Source: Gemmatimonadota bacterium (GTDB taxonomy: Bacteria; Gemmatimonadota; Gemmatimonadetes; Gemmatimonadales; GWC2-71-9). Taken from it: 39,969 nucleotides of DNA. The position numbers were made by a program, and so were the translations under genes. The stretch is from the NCBI GenBank assembly GCA_025358055.1, contig JANYKV010000041.1, forward strand, positions 1-39,969, read 5' to 3'. The notes beneath the pieces are model-generated. The model worked only from the letters and a program-made list of their open reading frames with translations, was not told the DNA's origin and did no database searches. Shown piece after piece: positions 16,937 to 26,603 of this stretch (positions within the stretch are counted from its first letter, which is position 1; each line of letters opens with the position of its first letter).

Positions 16937-19900
16937 ATGTCCGGCTCTAGGACGGTCGCTCTTGCGACGATCGCTGTACTCATTGTCGGCCACCCGGTTG
17001 CAGTCCCCGCGCAGCGACAGCGACCGCAAGTACCCGCAGCGCCGAGCCACCTCATCGACCCCGCGGGCTATAGCTCACTCCGATTTCGATACATTGGCCC
17101 GGAGGGCAACCGGGTGGCGTCGGTGGCCGGGGTGCCCGGCAACTCGAACGTTTACTACGCGGGTGCGGCCTCAGGAGGCATCTGGAAGACCACCGACGCC
17201 GGTGTGCATTGGCATGCTGTGTTCGACGATCAGCCGGTTTCTTCAATCGGCGCGCTGGCCGTCGCCCCATCAGACCCCAACGTGGTCTGGGCTGGCACCG
17301 GTGAGCCCCACCTTCGCAGTCACATCTCAGTGGGCTGGGGGGTCTACCAGTCGTCCGACGCCGGTAAGACATGGGCCCTTATGGGCCTCGAACTCACCGG
17401 CCGAGTTTCCCGGATCGTGATCCACCCCACCAACCCGGAGATCGTGTACGTCGCCGCGCTGGGGCATGCCTACGGTCCCCAGAAGGAGCGGGGGATCTAC
17501 CGCACGACGGATGGCGGGAAGACGTGGGAACAAGTCTTGTTTGTGGATGAAAACACCGGTGCGTCCGAGCTCATCATGGACCCCAATAACCCCCGGATTC
17601 TGTTCGCCGGTTTTTGGCAAGTGGACCTCAAGACCTGGGGCCGGGAAAGTGGTGGCCCGGGATCGAGCATCTGGACGTCGCGCGATGGGGGAATCACATG
17701 GAAACGGCTTGTCGGCAACGGGCTTCCGACCCGCTCGTTTGGGAAAGTCGCGCTGGCGATTTCGAAGCGGAACTCCAATCGGATCTACGCCCTGATCGAG
17801 GCGGGCGATGGTGTTCCGTGGAACGGTCAACCGACGGATCGCGGCAAACTCTGGCGGTCCGATGACGGCGGCGGCACCTGGAAGGTGGTGAGCTACGACC
17901 GGCAATTGGGCGGTCGGTCGGCATACTACAACAGCATGGCCGCGTCCCCGGATGACGAGGACGAAGCCTACTTCGTGACCGCTTCGTTCTCGAAAACGCT
18001 CGACGGAGGGAAGACCACCACCGATGTAGGAGCCGACGAGACACCCGGCGGCGATCATCATGTCGTCTGGATCGATCCAACCAACGGCGACCGGATGGCG
18101 GTGGCCCACGATGGCGGCGTTTCCATTTCCATCAATCGTGGGAAGTCGTGGTTTCGCGTGCAGCTGCCGATTGCGCAGATGTACCATGTGACCACGGACA
18201 ACCGGATTCCGTACTATGTGATGGGTAACCGCCAAGATGGGCCTTCGAGCCGAGGTCCGAGCAACAGCAAATTCGGCGGGTTCGGTGAGTCGGACCGGAC
18301 CATCCCGCGGGGTCTCTGGCATTCGGTGGGTGGCGGGGAGAGTGGCTGGGCGACACCGGACCCGGCGGATTCCAACATCGTCTGGTCGAGCGCATCGGGA
18401 TCGGGCAGCCGGGGCGGCATCGTCACGCGTTCCGACCTCCGAACCGGAATCACCGAGAATGTGGAGGTATGGCCGGTCAGCACCGGTGGGTGGCCCGCGG
18501 CGGATCTTCGGTATCGCTTCGTTTGGACCTTCCCGCTGACGTTTTCGCCGCACGACCCGAACACGCTCTACGTTGGAAGCCAGTACGTGCACGTGACGAC
18601 CGACAACGGGAATAGCTGGCGAGAGCTGTCTCCCGATTTGACGCGAAACGACAAGAGCCGCATGCGTATTTCGGGCGGCCTGACGCCGGACAACATCGGC
18701 GTAGAATATGGCGGTGTGCTCTTTGCCATCGCCGAGTCCCGGCGTGAGAAAGGCCAGATCTGGGCCGGGTCGAACGATGGTCTCGTGCACCTGACGCGCG
18801 ATGGCGGAAAGTCCTGGACCAACCTCACCGCCAACCTTCCGGGTCTCATCGACTGGGGCACCATCAGCAATATCGAACCATCCCCCCACGATGCCGGCAC
18901 CACGTTTCTCACGGTCGACGGTCATCAAGTGAACAATCGTGACCCGTGGGTGTACCGGACGACCGATTTCGGACGGACCTGGAAGCTCATCGTGAGTGGG
19001 ATTCCGAAGGGACCGTTGAGTTACGCCCACGTGGTGCGCGAGGATCCGTTTCGCAGAGGGCTCCTCTACCTCGGTACCGAGAACGGGCTCTACATCTCGT
19101 TCGACGCCGGCGAGAACTGGCAGCCGTTCCAGATGAACTTGCCACATGCGCCGGTGTATTGGCTGACCGTCCAAGAACATTTCAAAGACTTGGTGGTCGC
19201 CACCTATGGGCGCGGCTTCTGGATCCTCGACGATTTGGGCCCGATTCAACAGATGACGCCGGAGATCGTCGCCTCCGATGCCCATTTCTTCGCCCCGCGC
19301 GCAGCCTACCGCTTCAAATCGGTTGAGGCGCCCGAGGCACCATCCGACGATCCGACGGTCGGCCAAAGCCCGGCGTACGGTGCTTCACTGGACTATTGGC
19401 TCAAGATTCCCGGGGACGTAGGGTTCACGATTCAGAACTCGGCGGGCACCACGGTTCGGACGATGAGCGGGACTGGCAAAGCGGGCCTCAACCGGGCCAT
19501 GTGGGACCTCCGCTTCGATCGTTCGCTCGAGGCCCGCATTCGGGTCTCGCCGCTCTACGCGTCCGAGATCATCGTCGGCCCCGACGGGCTCCCCGCGCAG
19601 GGGATGGGCCGGATTGCTCTCCTGGCCCCGCCCGGGTCGTACACCATCACGCTCAAGGCCGGGGGCAAAGAGTTCGCCCAAACGGTCGAAGTGCGGAAAG
19701 ACCCCAACTCGGGCGGGAGTCTCGGGGGGATTGCCGCGCAGACCACGCTGGTGAGCGAGATTCGGGCCGATCACGAAAGTGCGGTCAAGATGGTAAATCG
19801 GATCGAGGAGATTCGCCGGCAACTCGGCGACATGCGGGGCAGCTTGGGGAAGGAATCCAGCGGTCGGGACATGTTGGCGCCGTCTGACTCACTCGAGACG

Positions 19901-20182
19901 ACCCTGCTTGCGGTCGAGGAGGAGTTGCACCAGCCTCGAATCACCGGCCGGGGGCAGGATGCGGCGCGTTGGCCAATCAAACTGGGCGGCCAGTTGTCGT
20001 ATCTTGCCGGCAACATCACTACCTCGGACGACGCCCCGACAACGCAAGCGAAGGAGGCGCATCGATATCTGAAGGAGAAGCTGGCCAAAGCCGCCGCCGA
20101 CTATCAGAAAGCGATGGACGCAGTCCAAGCCTTCAACGCCCTGCTTCGGACGCGGAATGTTCAACCAATTCCGATCACATGA
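16937..20182 (+). CDS. Exported Asp-box (BNR/sortilin-like) beta-propeller protein
   Basis: 1,081 residues. ATG 16937 follows AAGGAG and starts a Sec signal (TVALATIAVLIVGHPVAVPAQ). About 800 residues contain ten Asp-box motifs of the S/T-x-D-x-G-x-x-W type: KTTDAGVHW, QSSDAGKTW, RTTDGGKTW, TSRDGGITW, RSDDGGGTW, KTLDGGKTT, VTTDNGNSW, LTRDGGKSW, RTTDFGRTW, ISFDAGENW. This fits two seven- to ten-bladed propellers as in sortilin/VPS10 or GH74-like folds. No clear glycosidase acid/base pair is recognisable. The C-terminal third has an FlgD/Fn3-like beta segment ('GLNRAMWDLRF') and ends in a charged helical tail. Large proteins of this plan are common secreted proteins in Gemmatimonadota and Acidobacteriota, and their substrate is unknown. 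The next gene starts 14 nt after the stop. Confidence 0.85.
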   Translation: MSGSRTVALATIAVLIVGHPVAVPAQRQRPQVPAAPSHLIDPAGYSSLRFRYIGPEGNRVASVAGVPGNSNVYYAGAASGGIWKTTDAGVHWHAVFDDQPVSSIGALAVAPSDPNVVWAGTGEPHLRSHISVGWGVYQSSDAGKTWALMGLELTGRVSRIVIHPTNPEIVYVAALGHAYGPQKERGIYRTTDGGKTWEQVLFVDENTGASELIMDPNNPRILFAGFWQVDLKTWGRESGGPGSSIWTSRDGGITWKRLVGNGLPTRSFGKVALAISKRNSNRIYALIEAGDGVPWNGQPTDRGKLWRSDDGGGTWKVVSYDRQLGGRSAYYNSMAASPDDEDEAYFVTASFSKTLDGGKTTTDVGADETPGGDHHVVWIDPTNGDRMAVAHDGGVSISINRGKSWFRVQLPIAQMYHVTTDNRIPYYVMGNRQDGPSSRGPSNSKFGGFGESDRTIPRGLWHSVGGGESGWATPDPADSNIVWSSASGSGSRGGIVTRSDLRTGITENVEVWPVSTGGWPAADLRYRFVWTFPLTFSPHDPNTLYVGSQYVHVTTDNGNSWRELSPDLTRNDKSRMRISGGLTPDNIGVEYGGVLFAIAESRREKGQIWAGSNDGLVHLTRDGGKSWTNLTANLPGLIDWGTISNIEPSPHDAGTTFLTVDGHQVNNRDPWVYRTTDFGRTWKLIVSGIPKGPLSYAHVVREDPFRRGLLYLGTENGLYISFDAGENWQPFQMNLPHAPVYWLTVQEHFKDLVVATYGRGFWILDDLGPIQQMTPEIVASDAHFFAPRAAYRFKSVEAPEAPSDDPTVGQSPAYGASLDYWLKIPGDVGFTIQNSAGTTVRTMSGTGKAGLNRAMWDLRFDRSLEARIRVSPLYASEIIVGPDGLPAQGMGRIALLAPPGSYTITLKAGGKEFAQTVEVRKDPNSGGSLGGIAAQTTLVSEIRADHESAVKMVNRIEEIRRQLGDMRGSLGKESSGRDMLAPSDSLETTLLAVEEELHQPRITGRGQDAARWPIKLGGQLSYLAGNITTSDDAPTTQAKEAHRYLKEKLAKAAADYQKAMDAVQAFNALLRTRNVQPIPIT

Positions 20183-20195
20183 AGGCGGAGCGATC

Positions 20196-23100
20196 GTGAC
20201 CGCCGACCAGAATCGCATTGCTCGCAGTACCGCCGCCCTCGTTGCCCTGAGCTGCGTTTCGGGTTCACTCCCGGCCCAAGGGGTGCCTTATCGGGTGGCG
20301 GAGACGCCATGGGATTCCGAAAGCCTTGGGAACCATCGCGTTGTTCTGGAGGTGACCCAGACCGCGCGGGCGGTGCACGTGACGGTACTGTGGCGGCGGC
20401 GTGATCGCGAGCCCAACCTCAAGGCGGTCATTCTCGTTGACGGCAAAACCGGGAAACCGGTGGTCAACGTGCGCCGGGGAACGCTGACCCCATGGATCGG
20501 AGAGCTGGACTTCGAGCCGATCTCTGGGCCGGGTCGCTACTACCTATACTATCTGCCGTATCAATCGGGCGGCCGGTCCAACTATCCCAATGTGAAGTAT
20601 TTGGCGGCGACACAAACAGCAGACTCCGCCTGGCTGGCACGGCTTGCCTCGGTCCCGGCGGTTCCCGCCACGACGGTGGTGGCGTTCGAAGCGATCGACT
20701 CGCTCAATAGCTTTTTCCCCATGGAAGTACCGGCGACACCCGAGGAATCACGGAAGCTCGCGGACACCCACCCGGGTGCGGCCATGATGCTGTTTCCCGA
20801 GGACCGCCTCCATCCAATCAAGATGAAAGAGGCTCTTCCCCTTCGGTGGGTGGAGCGTGAGGCGGGGCCGGCCGACGGGTGGACGGACCAAGCACGTCGT
20901 GGCGAGTTCTTGGCGTTTCAGCTTGGGCTCTATGCTATTCGTCAGCTCGACCACGTCTCGGTGCGCTTCGGTGAACTCCGGACCCGATCGGGCTCCGTGA
21001 TCAAGGCCAGTCGCATCACCTCGTTCAATACTGAGGGCATCGATTGGGACGGGCGCGCGTTTCTCCACCGTGTGGATGTGGCCGCCGGCACCGTGCAAGC
21101 GTTGTGGTGCGGGATTGACGTGCCACTCTCGGCGAAACCAGGAGAATATATCGGGTGGGCCGAGGTCACCGCGGCGGGAGTCGCTCCACTCCGGGTACCA
21201 CTGCATCTGACGGTGCTGACCGGATCGGTCTTGAACGCGGGCGCCAATGAGCCGCAAAAGCAAACTCGCCTCAAATGGCTCAATTCGACTCTCGGGCAGC
21301 GGAATACCGTACTGGCTCCGTATCATGCGCTCCAGGTGGCCGGCCATTCGATTCGGTTGTTGGGCCGACGCGTGGATCTGGCTCCGTCCGGCCTTCCCCG
21401 GTCGATCGAGACGTTTTTCACGCCCGAGATGACGGGCTATACCACCACGGCGCAGCCCGTGCTCGCTCGGCCGATGTCGTTCGAGGTCGGTTCGAGCGGG
21501 GAAACGTTCGCTCGGCCGCACGAATCTGGGGTGCGGTTTACCACTCGGGAGCCGGGCACTGTACGGTGGGAGGCGCAGACGGTCGGGAACGGATGGACGC
21601 TGGTCGTCCGAGGTCAACTCGAGTTTGATGGCTACCTGACATACGACATCCGCCTCAAGGCAGACCGGAACCTCTCAGTGGACGACGTCCGGCTTGTGAT
21701 GCCGTTTGCCAAGGCCGCATCCAGCTACATGATGGGCCTGGGCCTCACTGGGCAGCGGCGACCGGATCGCCTTGCTTGGGCTTGGGATGTGGCGAAGAAG
21801 AACCAAGACGGAGCCTGGATCGGCGGAGTGAACGCCGGCCTCTGGTTTTCCCTCCGGGCCGAAAACTATACTCGTCCGCTCAACACGAATTTCTACCTCC
21901 AGAAGCCTCTGAATTTGCCGCCTTCGTGGGGCAATGGGGGGCGCGGCGGAATCTCCATTGAGGTAGACTCAGGCGCGGCCGTGGTGGCGGCGACGAGCGG
22001 ACCCCGCGCCATGACAGCTGGCGACTCGCTCTTCTTCAATGTGAATTTCTTGATCACGCCGTTCCATCCGATCGACCCAGAATACCAGTGGAGGCACCGG
22101 TTCTTCCATAAGTACGCTCCGCTCGATTCGATTGCGGCAACGGGTGCCACGGTGGTGAACATCCATCACGCGACACCGATCAACCCGTATATCAACTATC
22201 CGTTCATTGCGCACCGGGAGATGAAGGACTACATCGATGAGGCGCACCGTCGCGGGTTGAGTGTGAAGATCTACAACACGGTTCGGGAACTCTCCAACCG
22301 GGCCTATGAGTTGCCGGCACTTCGGAGCCTCGCCCACGAAATTTTTCCAACGGGGAAGGGTGGGGGATACTCCTGGCTGCAGGAGCATATGGGTGAGGAC
22401 TACATTCCCGCCTGGTTTGTGCCGGAGCTCAAGGACGCCGCCATCCTCAGCAGCGGATTGAGCCGCTGGCACAACTATTACGTCGAGGGTATCAGTTGGT
22501 TAGTCAAAAACGTCGGCATCGATGGGCTCTATCTGGACGACGTGGCGTTCGACCGTACCACGATGAAGCGAGTCAAGCGCGTGTTGTTGCAGAACGGACG
22601 ACCCGGAATCCTCGACCTTCATTCGGCCAACCAATACAACGAGCGCGACGGCTTCATCAATAGCGCCGTGCTCTACCTGGAACATTTTCCCTACCTCAAT
22701 CGGCTCTGGTTCGGTGAGTACTTCGACTATCAGAAGAACTCCCCCGATTTCTTTCTCACCGAGGTGAGCGGTATTCCATTTGGGCTGATGGGTGAAATGC
22801 TGGAGGGCGGAGGGAACCCATGGCGGGGGCTTCTGTACGGAATGACCAACCGGATGCCCTGGAGCGAGAACGCGGATCCACGGCCCATTTGGAAACTGTG
22901 GGACGATTTCGGGATCAAGGGCTCTCGGATGCTGGGCTATTGGGCTCCCACCGTTCCGGTGAAGACCGACAATCCAGCTGTATTGGCTACCGTGTACGTG
23001 CGGCCGGGGCGAGTACTCATCGCCTTGGCCAGCTGGGCACCGGACACGGTGACAGTGAAATTGCACATCGATTGGAAATCGCTGGGCCTTGATTCCACCC

Positions 23101-23231
23101 GTGCTACTCTGGAGGCTCCCGTGGTAAGCGGGCTTCAAATAGCACGGACGTTCCCCGCGGGGGACGGGGTCCCGGTGGTGCCAGGCAAGGGTTGGTTTCT
23201 CGTGTTGCGCAAAGAGCGGAAGGGTATGTGA
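20196..23231 (+). CDS. Exported DUF6067-type glycoside-hydrolase-like protein
   Basis: 1,011 residues from GTG 20196 (GGCGGAG five bases upstream); an ATG at 20157 lies inside the previous gene and adds only a polar extension. A signal peptide (ALVALSCVSGSLPAQG) leads to an N-terminal beta-rich region. A C-terminal TIM-barrel-like region then carries signature strings of the DUF6067 family: 'IDGLYLDDVAFDR' (residue ~773), 'DLHSANQYN', 'LYLEHFPYLNRLWFGEYFDY' and 'GLMGEMLEGGGNPWRG'. A beta 'ALASWAPDTVTVKLHIDWK' end domain closes it. The acidic pair in YLDDV and the Glu residues of GEYFDY/GEMLEGG are candidate catalytic positions, by analogy with GH123-like folds. The polysaccharide substrate is not evident. 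Co-transcription with the propeller gene upstream is likely. Confidence 0.8.
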   Translation: MTADQNRIARSTAALVALSCVSGSLPAQGVPYRVAETPWDSESLGNHRVVLEVTQTARAVHVTVLWRRRDREPNLKAVILVDGKTGKPVVNVRRGTLTPWIGELDFEPISGPGRYYLYYLPYQSGGRSNYPNVKYLAATQTADSAWLARLASVPAVPATTVVAFEAIDSLNSFFPMEVPATPEESRKLADTHPGAAMMLFPEDRLHPIKMKEALPLRWVEREAGPADGWTDQARRGEFLAFQLGLYAIRQLDHVSVRFGELRTRSGSVIKASRITSFNTEGIDWDGRAFLHRVDVAAGTVQALWCGIDVPLSAKPGEYIGWAEVTAAGVAPLRVPLHLTVLTGSVLNAGANEPQKQTRLKWLNSTLGQRNTVLAPYHALQVAGHSIRLLGRRVDLAPSGLPRSIETFFTPEMTGYTTTAQPVLARPMSFEVGSSGETFARPHESGVRFTTREPGTVRWEAQTVGNGWTLVVRGQLEFDGYLTYDIRLKADRNLSVDDVRLVMPFAKAASSYMMGLGLTGQRRPDRLAWAWDVAKKNQDGAWIGGVNAGLWFSLRAENYTRPLNTNFYLQKPLNLPPSWGNGGRGGISIEVDSGAAVVAATSGPRAMTAGDSLFFNVNFLITPFHPIDPEYQWRHRFFHKYAPLDSIAATGATVVNIHHATPINPYINYPFIAHREMKDYIDEAHRRGLSVKIYNTVRELSNRAYELPALRSLAHEIFPTGKGGGYSWLQEHMGEDYIPAWFVPELKDAAILSSGLSRWHNYYVEGISWLVKNVGIDGLYLDDVAFDRTTMKRVKRVLLQNGRPGILDLHSANQYNERDGFINSAVLYLEHFPYLNRLWFGEYFDYQKNSPDFFLTEVSGIPFGLMGEMLEGGGNPWRGLLYGMTNRMPWSENADPRPIWKLWDDFGIKGSRMLGYWAPTVPVKTDNPAVLATVYVRPGRVLIALASWAPDTVTVKLHIDWKSLGLDSTRATLEAPVVSGLQIARTFPAGDGVPVVPGKGWFLVLRKERKGM

Positions 23232-23297
23232 AGCCCCTAGGGAGGCTCTGCACCAGATCGCAGCAAGGGGGAGGCCGCAGCAGTCCCCGGAGGGCGC

Positions 23298-26200
23298 GTG
23301 CGTAGCGGGCCCTCACGCCGTTCCCGTCTCCACCACAAGGCCGAGCGCCCGGCGGGACCCTGCGGGCGAGCCCTGGCACGGCCTCGACACTTGTTCAGAG
23401 GTTCCCTAGCCCTCCAAGTCCTGGCCCAAGTCGGTCTATGTCTATGCGTGCTGCTTGGGCCGAGGGGCGTGACCGAGGCGCAGGTGGGTCGGGCAACGGT
23501 TCGCGAGTACCGGCGGACCTTCACCACCTACCCGTTCAGTGATCCGAACCCGATTCCGGTGGTGGGCCGGATCTACCCCTACTTCCGTTTCGACGGCTTC
23601 ACGGACAAGTCGGTCGAGCGCGAATGGACCGTGGTCGAGCTCGAGAACAAGTATCTGCGGGTGATGATCCTCCCGGAAATCGGGGGAAAGATTTGGACCG
23701 CAATCGAGAAGAAGACGGGAAAGCCGTTCATCTATTTCAATCAGGTGGTCAAGTTCCGGGACATCGCGATGCGAGGTCCGTGGACGAGCGGCGGGATCGA
23801 AGCGAATTACGGTATCATGGGCCACACTCCCACGGTGGCCACGCCGGTTGACTACAAGACCCAGCAGAATCCGGATGGAAGCGTCACCTGCGTGATCGGT
23901 GCGCTCGACCTGCTGACCCGGACCCCCTGGCGACTGACGATATCCCTCCCCGCTGACGCCGCCTACTTCTCCACCAGCTCATATTGGTATAACGCCTCGT
24001 CGCTCGAACAGCCCTACTACAGTTGGATGAACGCCGGGCTCAAAGCGTCCGGCAAGCTCGAGTTCGTCTATCCTGGTACGCACTATCTCGGGCACGGTGG
24101 GGAGTACTCCTCCTGGCCCACGAACGCCGAGAATGGAAGGAACATCGCGTGGTACGACCGGAATGATTTCGGCGGGTACAAGTCGTATCACGTTTTCGGT
24201 ACGTACACTGATTTCTTCGGCGCGTATTGGCATGCGGACGACCTGGGAGTAGTTCGCTGGTCGCCGCGCGACGAGAAGGCGGGAAAGAAGATTTGGATCT
24301 GGGGCCTCTCGCGGCAAGGGATGATCTGGGAGCAGTTGCTGACCGATCACGATGGCCAGTATGTGGAGGTGCAATCTGGCCGGCTCTTCAACCAGACCAA
24401 CGAGGCGAGCACGTTCACGCCCTTCAAGCACCGAGGTTTCGCACCGCATACCGCCGACCGGTGGACCGAATACTGGTTCCCCGTGCGTGGTACCAACGGG
24501 TTCGTCGCCGCGAGTCCCCTGGGCGCCCTGAATGTGACGCGGGTGGGCGGCCGGTTGGCGCTGGCCTTCTCGCCGGCCCAGCAGACGGATGACACGATCG
24601 CGGTATACGATGGGGACCAGCGGGTGTATTCTCGACGGGTGGTCGCGGCTCCGCTCGAGGTATTCGTCGACACGCTCCCTTCCGCTCCGGATTCTACGCG
24701 GCTTACTGTGACCGTCGGCGGGCACCGGCTCGAATACCGGGCCGATCCGTCGGCCGATCGATTGAGCCGGCCTCTGGAGAGCGCGCCGAAGTTCGACTGG
24801 ACCACGCCGTACGGCCTCTACCTCCAAGGGAAGGAGGACCTTCGGCAACGGGACTACGACGGTGCAAAGGCGTGGCTCGACAAATCGATCGCGCGCGACT
24901 CGAACTATGTGCCGGCACTTGCCGACCGCGCGATGGTGGCGTACCGCAGGATGGAATACCCCTTAGCGCTCGACCTCGCCCGGCGCGCGCTGAGCATCGA
25001 TACCTATGATGGCGCCGCGAACTACTACTTTGGCCTCATCTCTCGCCGCATGGGTCATCGTGCCGACGCTCGCGATGGCTTAGAGGTCGCCGCGCTTTCG
25101 GCCGAGTACCGTGGCGCGGCCTGGACCGAGCTCACCAAGCTCTACATGTCCGATGGCGACCTCGACCGGGCCGGCTACTATGCAGCGAAGGCTCGCACTA
25201 TCGAAGCAGACAACCTAGACGCGCTGCAAATCGAGGCGGTCATCGCCCGCATCAATGGCGATCGATCGACCGCATCGCGAATGCTCGACCGGATTGAGTC
25301 CCTCGATCCGCTGAGCCATTTTGTCTCGGCGGAACGAGGCCAGTCCTCACCCGCGCTCCTTCGGGGCGAATTGCCCGAACAGACTGTGTTGGAGTTGGCT
25401 GCATGGTACCGCGATCTTGGCCGTTTGAGCGAGGCCGATTCCGCCTTGTTGCTGGCTGGAGAACAGGCCGAGGCGCTCTATTGGCGGTCCTTTCTCCGGA
25501 CGCGACTCGGGAAACCGGATGCGGCCGCACTCCTCCAGCGGGCCAACCTGGCATCGCCCCGACTCGTGTTCCCGTTTCGCTTGGAGACCGTTGAGGTGTT
25601 GCGATGGGCCACTCAACAAACTTCGTACTGGAGGCCAAAGTACTATCTGGGCCTGGCCCTTTGGCATCTGGGCAACGGCCGCGAGGCTCGCGAACTACTC
25701 AACGCGTGTGGTGACGAGCCGGACTATGCGCCGTTTTACGCCGCCCGAGCGGCTCTTGCAGCTGACGATGCTACCGCCCAGGCGGACTGGCGCCGGGCCG
25801 CCGCGCTGGCGCCAAACGATTGGCGGATCGGCAAGACCCTCGCCGAACGCTTCCTCGCCGCGGGATTGGCCGACAGCGCGATTGCCACTGCTCGGCGCCA
25901 CTATGCGCGCGTTCCGGAGAACTCCGCCCTCGGTATGCTGGTGGTCCGAACCCTGGTTGCCGGACATCGGTATGGTGAAGCGGACCAGGTGCTGGGGCAC
26001 CTCAGCATTCTGCCTTTCGAAGGGGCGAACGACGGCCGACGTCTGTACCGAGAGACCAAGCTGATGCTCGCGTTCGAGTCCCTTGGCCGCCATCAGCTGG
26101 ATCGTGCCCTGAAACATGTGACTGCCGCGCGAGAATGGCCGGAACGCCTCGGCGCCGGCAAGCCGTATCCCGCCGATTCGGATGAACGACTCGAAGACTG

Positions 26201-26513
26201 GATCGAGGCCGATATCGCCGGGCGGCGGAGCGATTCCACGGCGTCGCGAACGCTGTTTGAGCGCATTGCGGCGTTTCGAGCCGTGTCGCGCTCATCGAGC
26301 GACGTCCTCACCGCCTGGGCGCTCGATCGGCTGGGACGGCTGCCCGAAGGGAAAACTCTGAGCCGGCAATGGCTTGAGGCCGAGCCGGAGAACGGAATAG
26401 CACAATGGCTCGGGCGTTGGCTGGCCGGGAATCGCACCGAGCCGCCTGCGAGCAATGAGAGCGATGAGGTCACCCGTGTGATCCGAGCCTGGGTCCGCTA
26501 CGTACCGCAATGA
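23298..26513 (+). CDS. Exported DUF5107 domain protein with C-terminal TPRs
   Basis: 1,071 residues if GTG 23298 is used (GGAGGG just upstream). The hydrophobic signal (SLALQVLAQVGLCLCVLLG) starts only at residue ~34, so a later start such as TTG near 23394 is possible. Residues ~65-400 match the DUF5107 plan, an aldose-epimerase-like beta-sandwich: 'VELENKYLRVMILPEIGGKI', 'FIYFNQVVKFRDIAMRGPW', 'GGIEANYGIMGHTP', 'YSWMNAGLKA'. Tandem TPR-like helices run from about 500 to the end ('GLYLQGKEDLRQRDYDGAKA'). In this family the epimerase-like half is thought to bind carbohydrate. Together with the DUF6067 gene before it (67 nt) this points to extracytoplasmic glycan processing. Function is unproven. 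Confidence 0.82.
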   Translation: MRSGPSRRSRLHHKAERPAGPCGRALARPRHLFRGSLALQVLAQVGLCLCVLLGPRGVTEAQVGRATVREYRRTFTTYPFSDPNPIPVVGRIYPYFRFDGFTDKSVEREWTVVELENKYLRVMILPEIGGKIWTAIEKKTGKPFIYFNQVVKFRDIAMRGPWTSGGIEANYGIMGHTPTVATPVDYKTQQNPDGSVTCVIGALDLLTRTPWRLTISLPADAAYFSTSSYWYNASSLEQPYYSWMNAGLKASGKLEFVYPGTHYLGHGGEYSSWPTNAENGRNIAWYDRNDFGGYKSYHVFGTYTDFFGAYWHADDLGVVRWSPRDEKAGKKIWIWGLSRQGMIWEQLLTDHDGQYVEVQSGRLFNQTNEASTFTPFKHRGFAPHTADRWTEYWFPVRGTNGFVAASPLGALNVTRVGGRLALAFSPAQQTDDTIAVYDGDQRVYSRRVVAAPLEVFVDTLPSAPDSTRLTVTVGGHRLEYRADPSADRLSRPLESAPKFDWTTPYGLYLQGKEDLRQRDYDGAKAWLDKSIARDSNYVPALADRAMVAYRRMEYPLALDLARRALSIDTYDGAANYYFGLISRRMGHRADARDGLEVAALSAEYRGAAWTELTKLYMSDGDLDRAGYYAAKARTIEADNLDALQIEAVIARINGDRSTASRMLDRIESLDPLSHFVSAERGQSSPALLRGELPEQTVLELAAWYRDLGRLSEADSALLLAGEQAEALYWRSFLRTRLGKPDAAALLQRANLASPRLVFPFRLETVEVLRWATQQTSYWRPKYYLGLALWHLGNGREARELLNACGDEPDYAPFYAARAALAADDATAQADWRRAAALAPNDWRIGKTLAERFLAAGLADSAIATARRHYARVPENSALGMLVVRTLVAGHRYGEADQVLGHLSILPFEGANDGRRLYRETKLMLAFESLGRHQLDRALKHVTAAREWPERLGAGKPYPADSDERLEDWIEADIAGRRSDSTASRTLFERIAAFRAVSRSSSDVLTAWALDRLGRLPEGKTLSRQWLEAEPENGIAQWLGRWLAGNRTEPPASNESDEVTRVIRAWVRYVPQ

Positions 26514-26603
26514 TCGCTGTTCCCGACCATTGCCTCTCGGACCCCGGCACGGCTTATTTCTCGGGCCGTTTCACCATAGGTCTGCTTCGAGGGAAGGTGT
26601 CAT

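Noticed and set aside
17327..19366. 679-codon open frame on the minus strand
   Set aside because: Antisense to the Asp-box propeller gene. It has no ribosome-binding site, no family resemblance and high Arg/Pro shadow composition.
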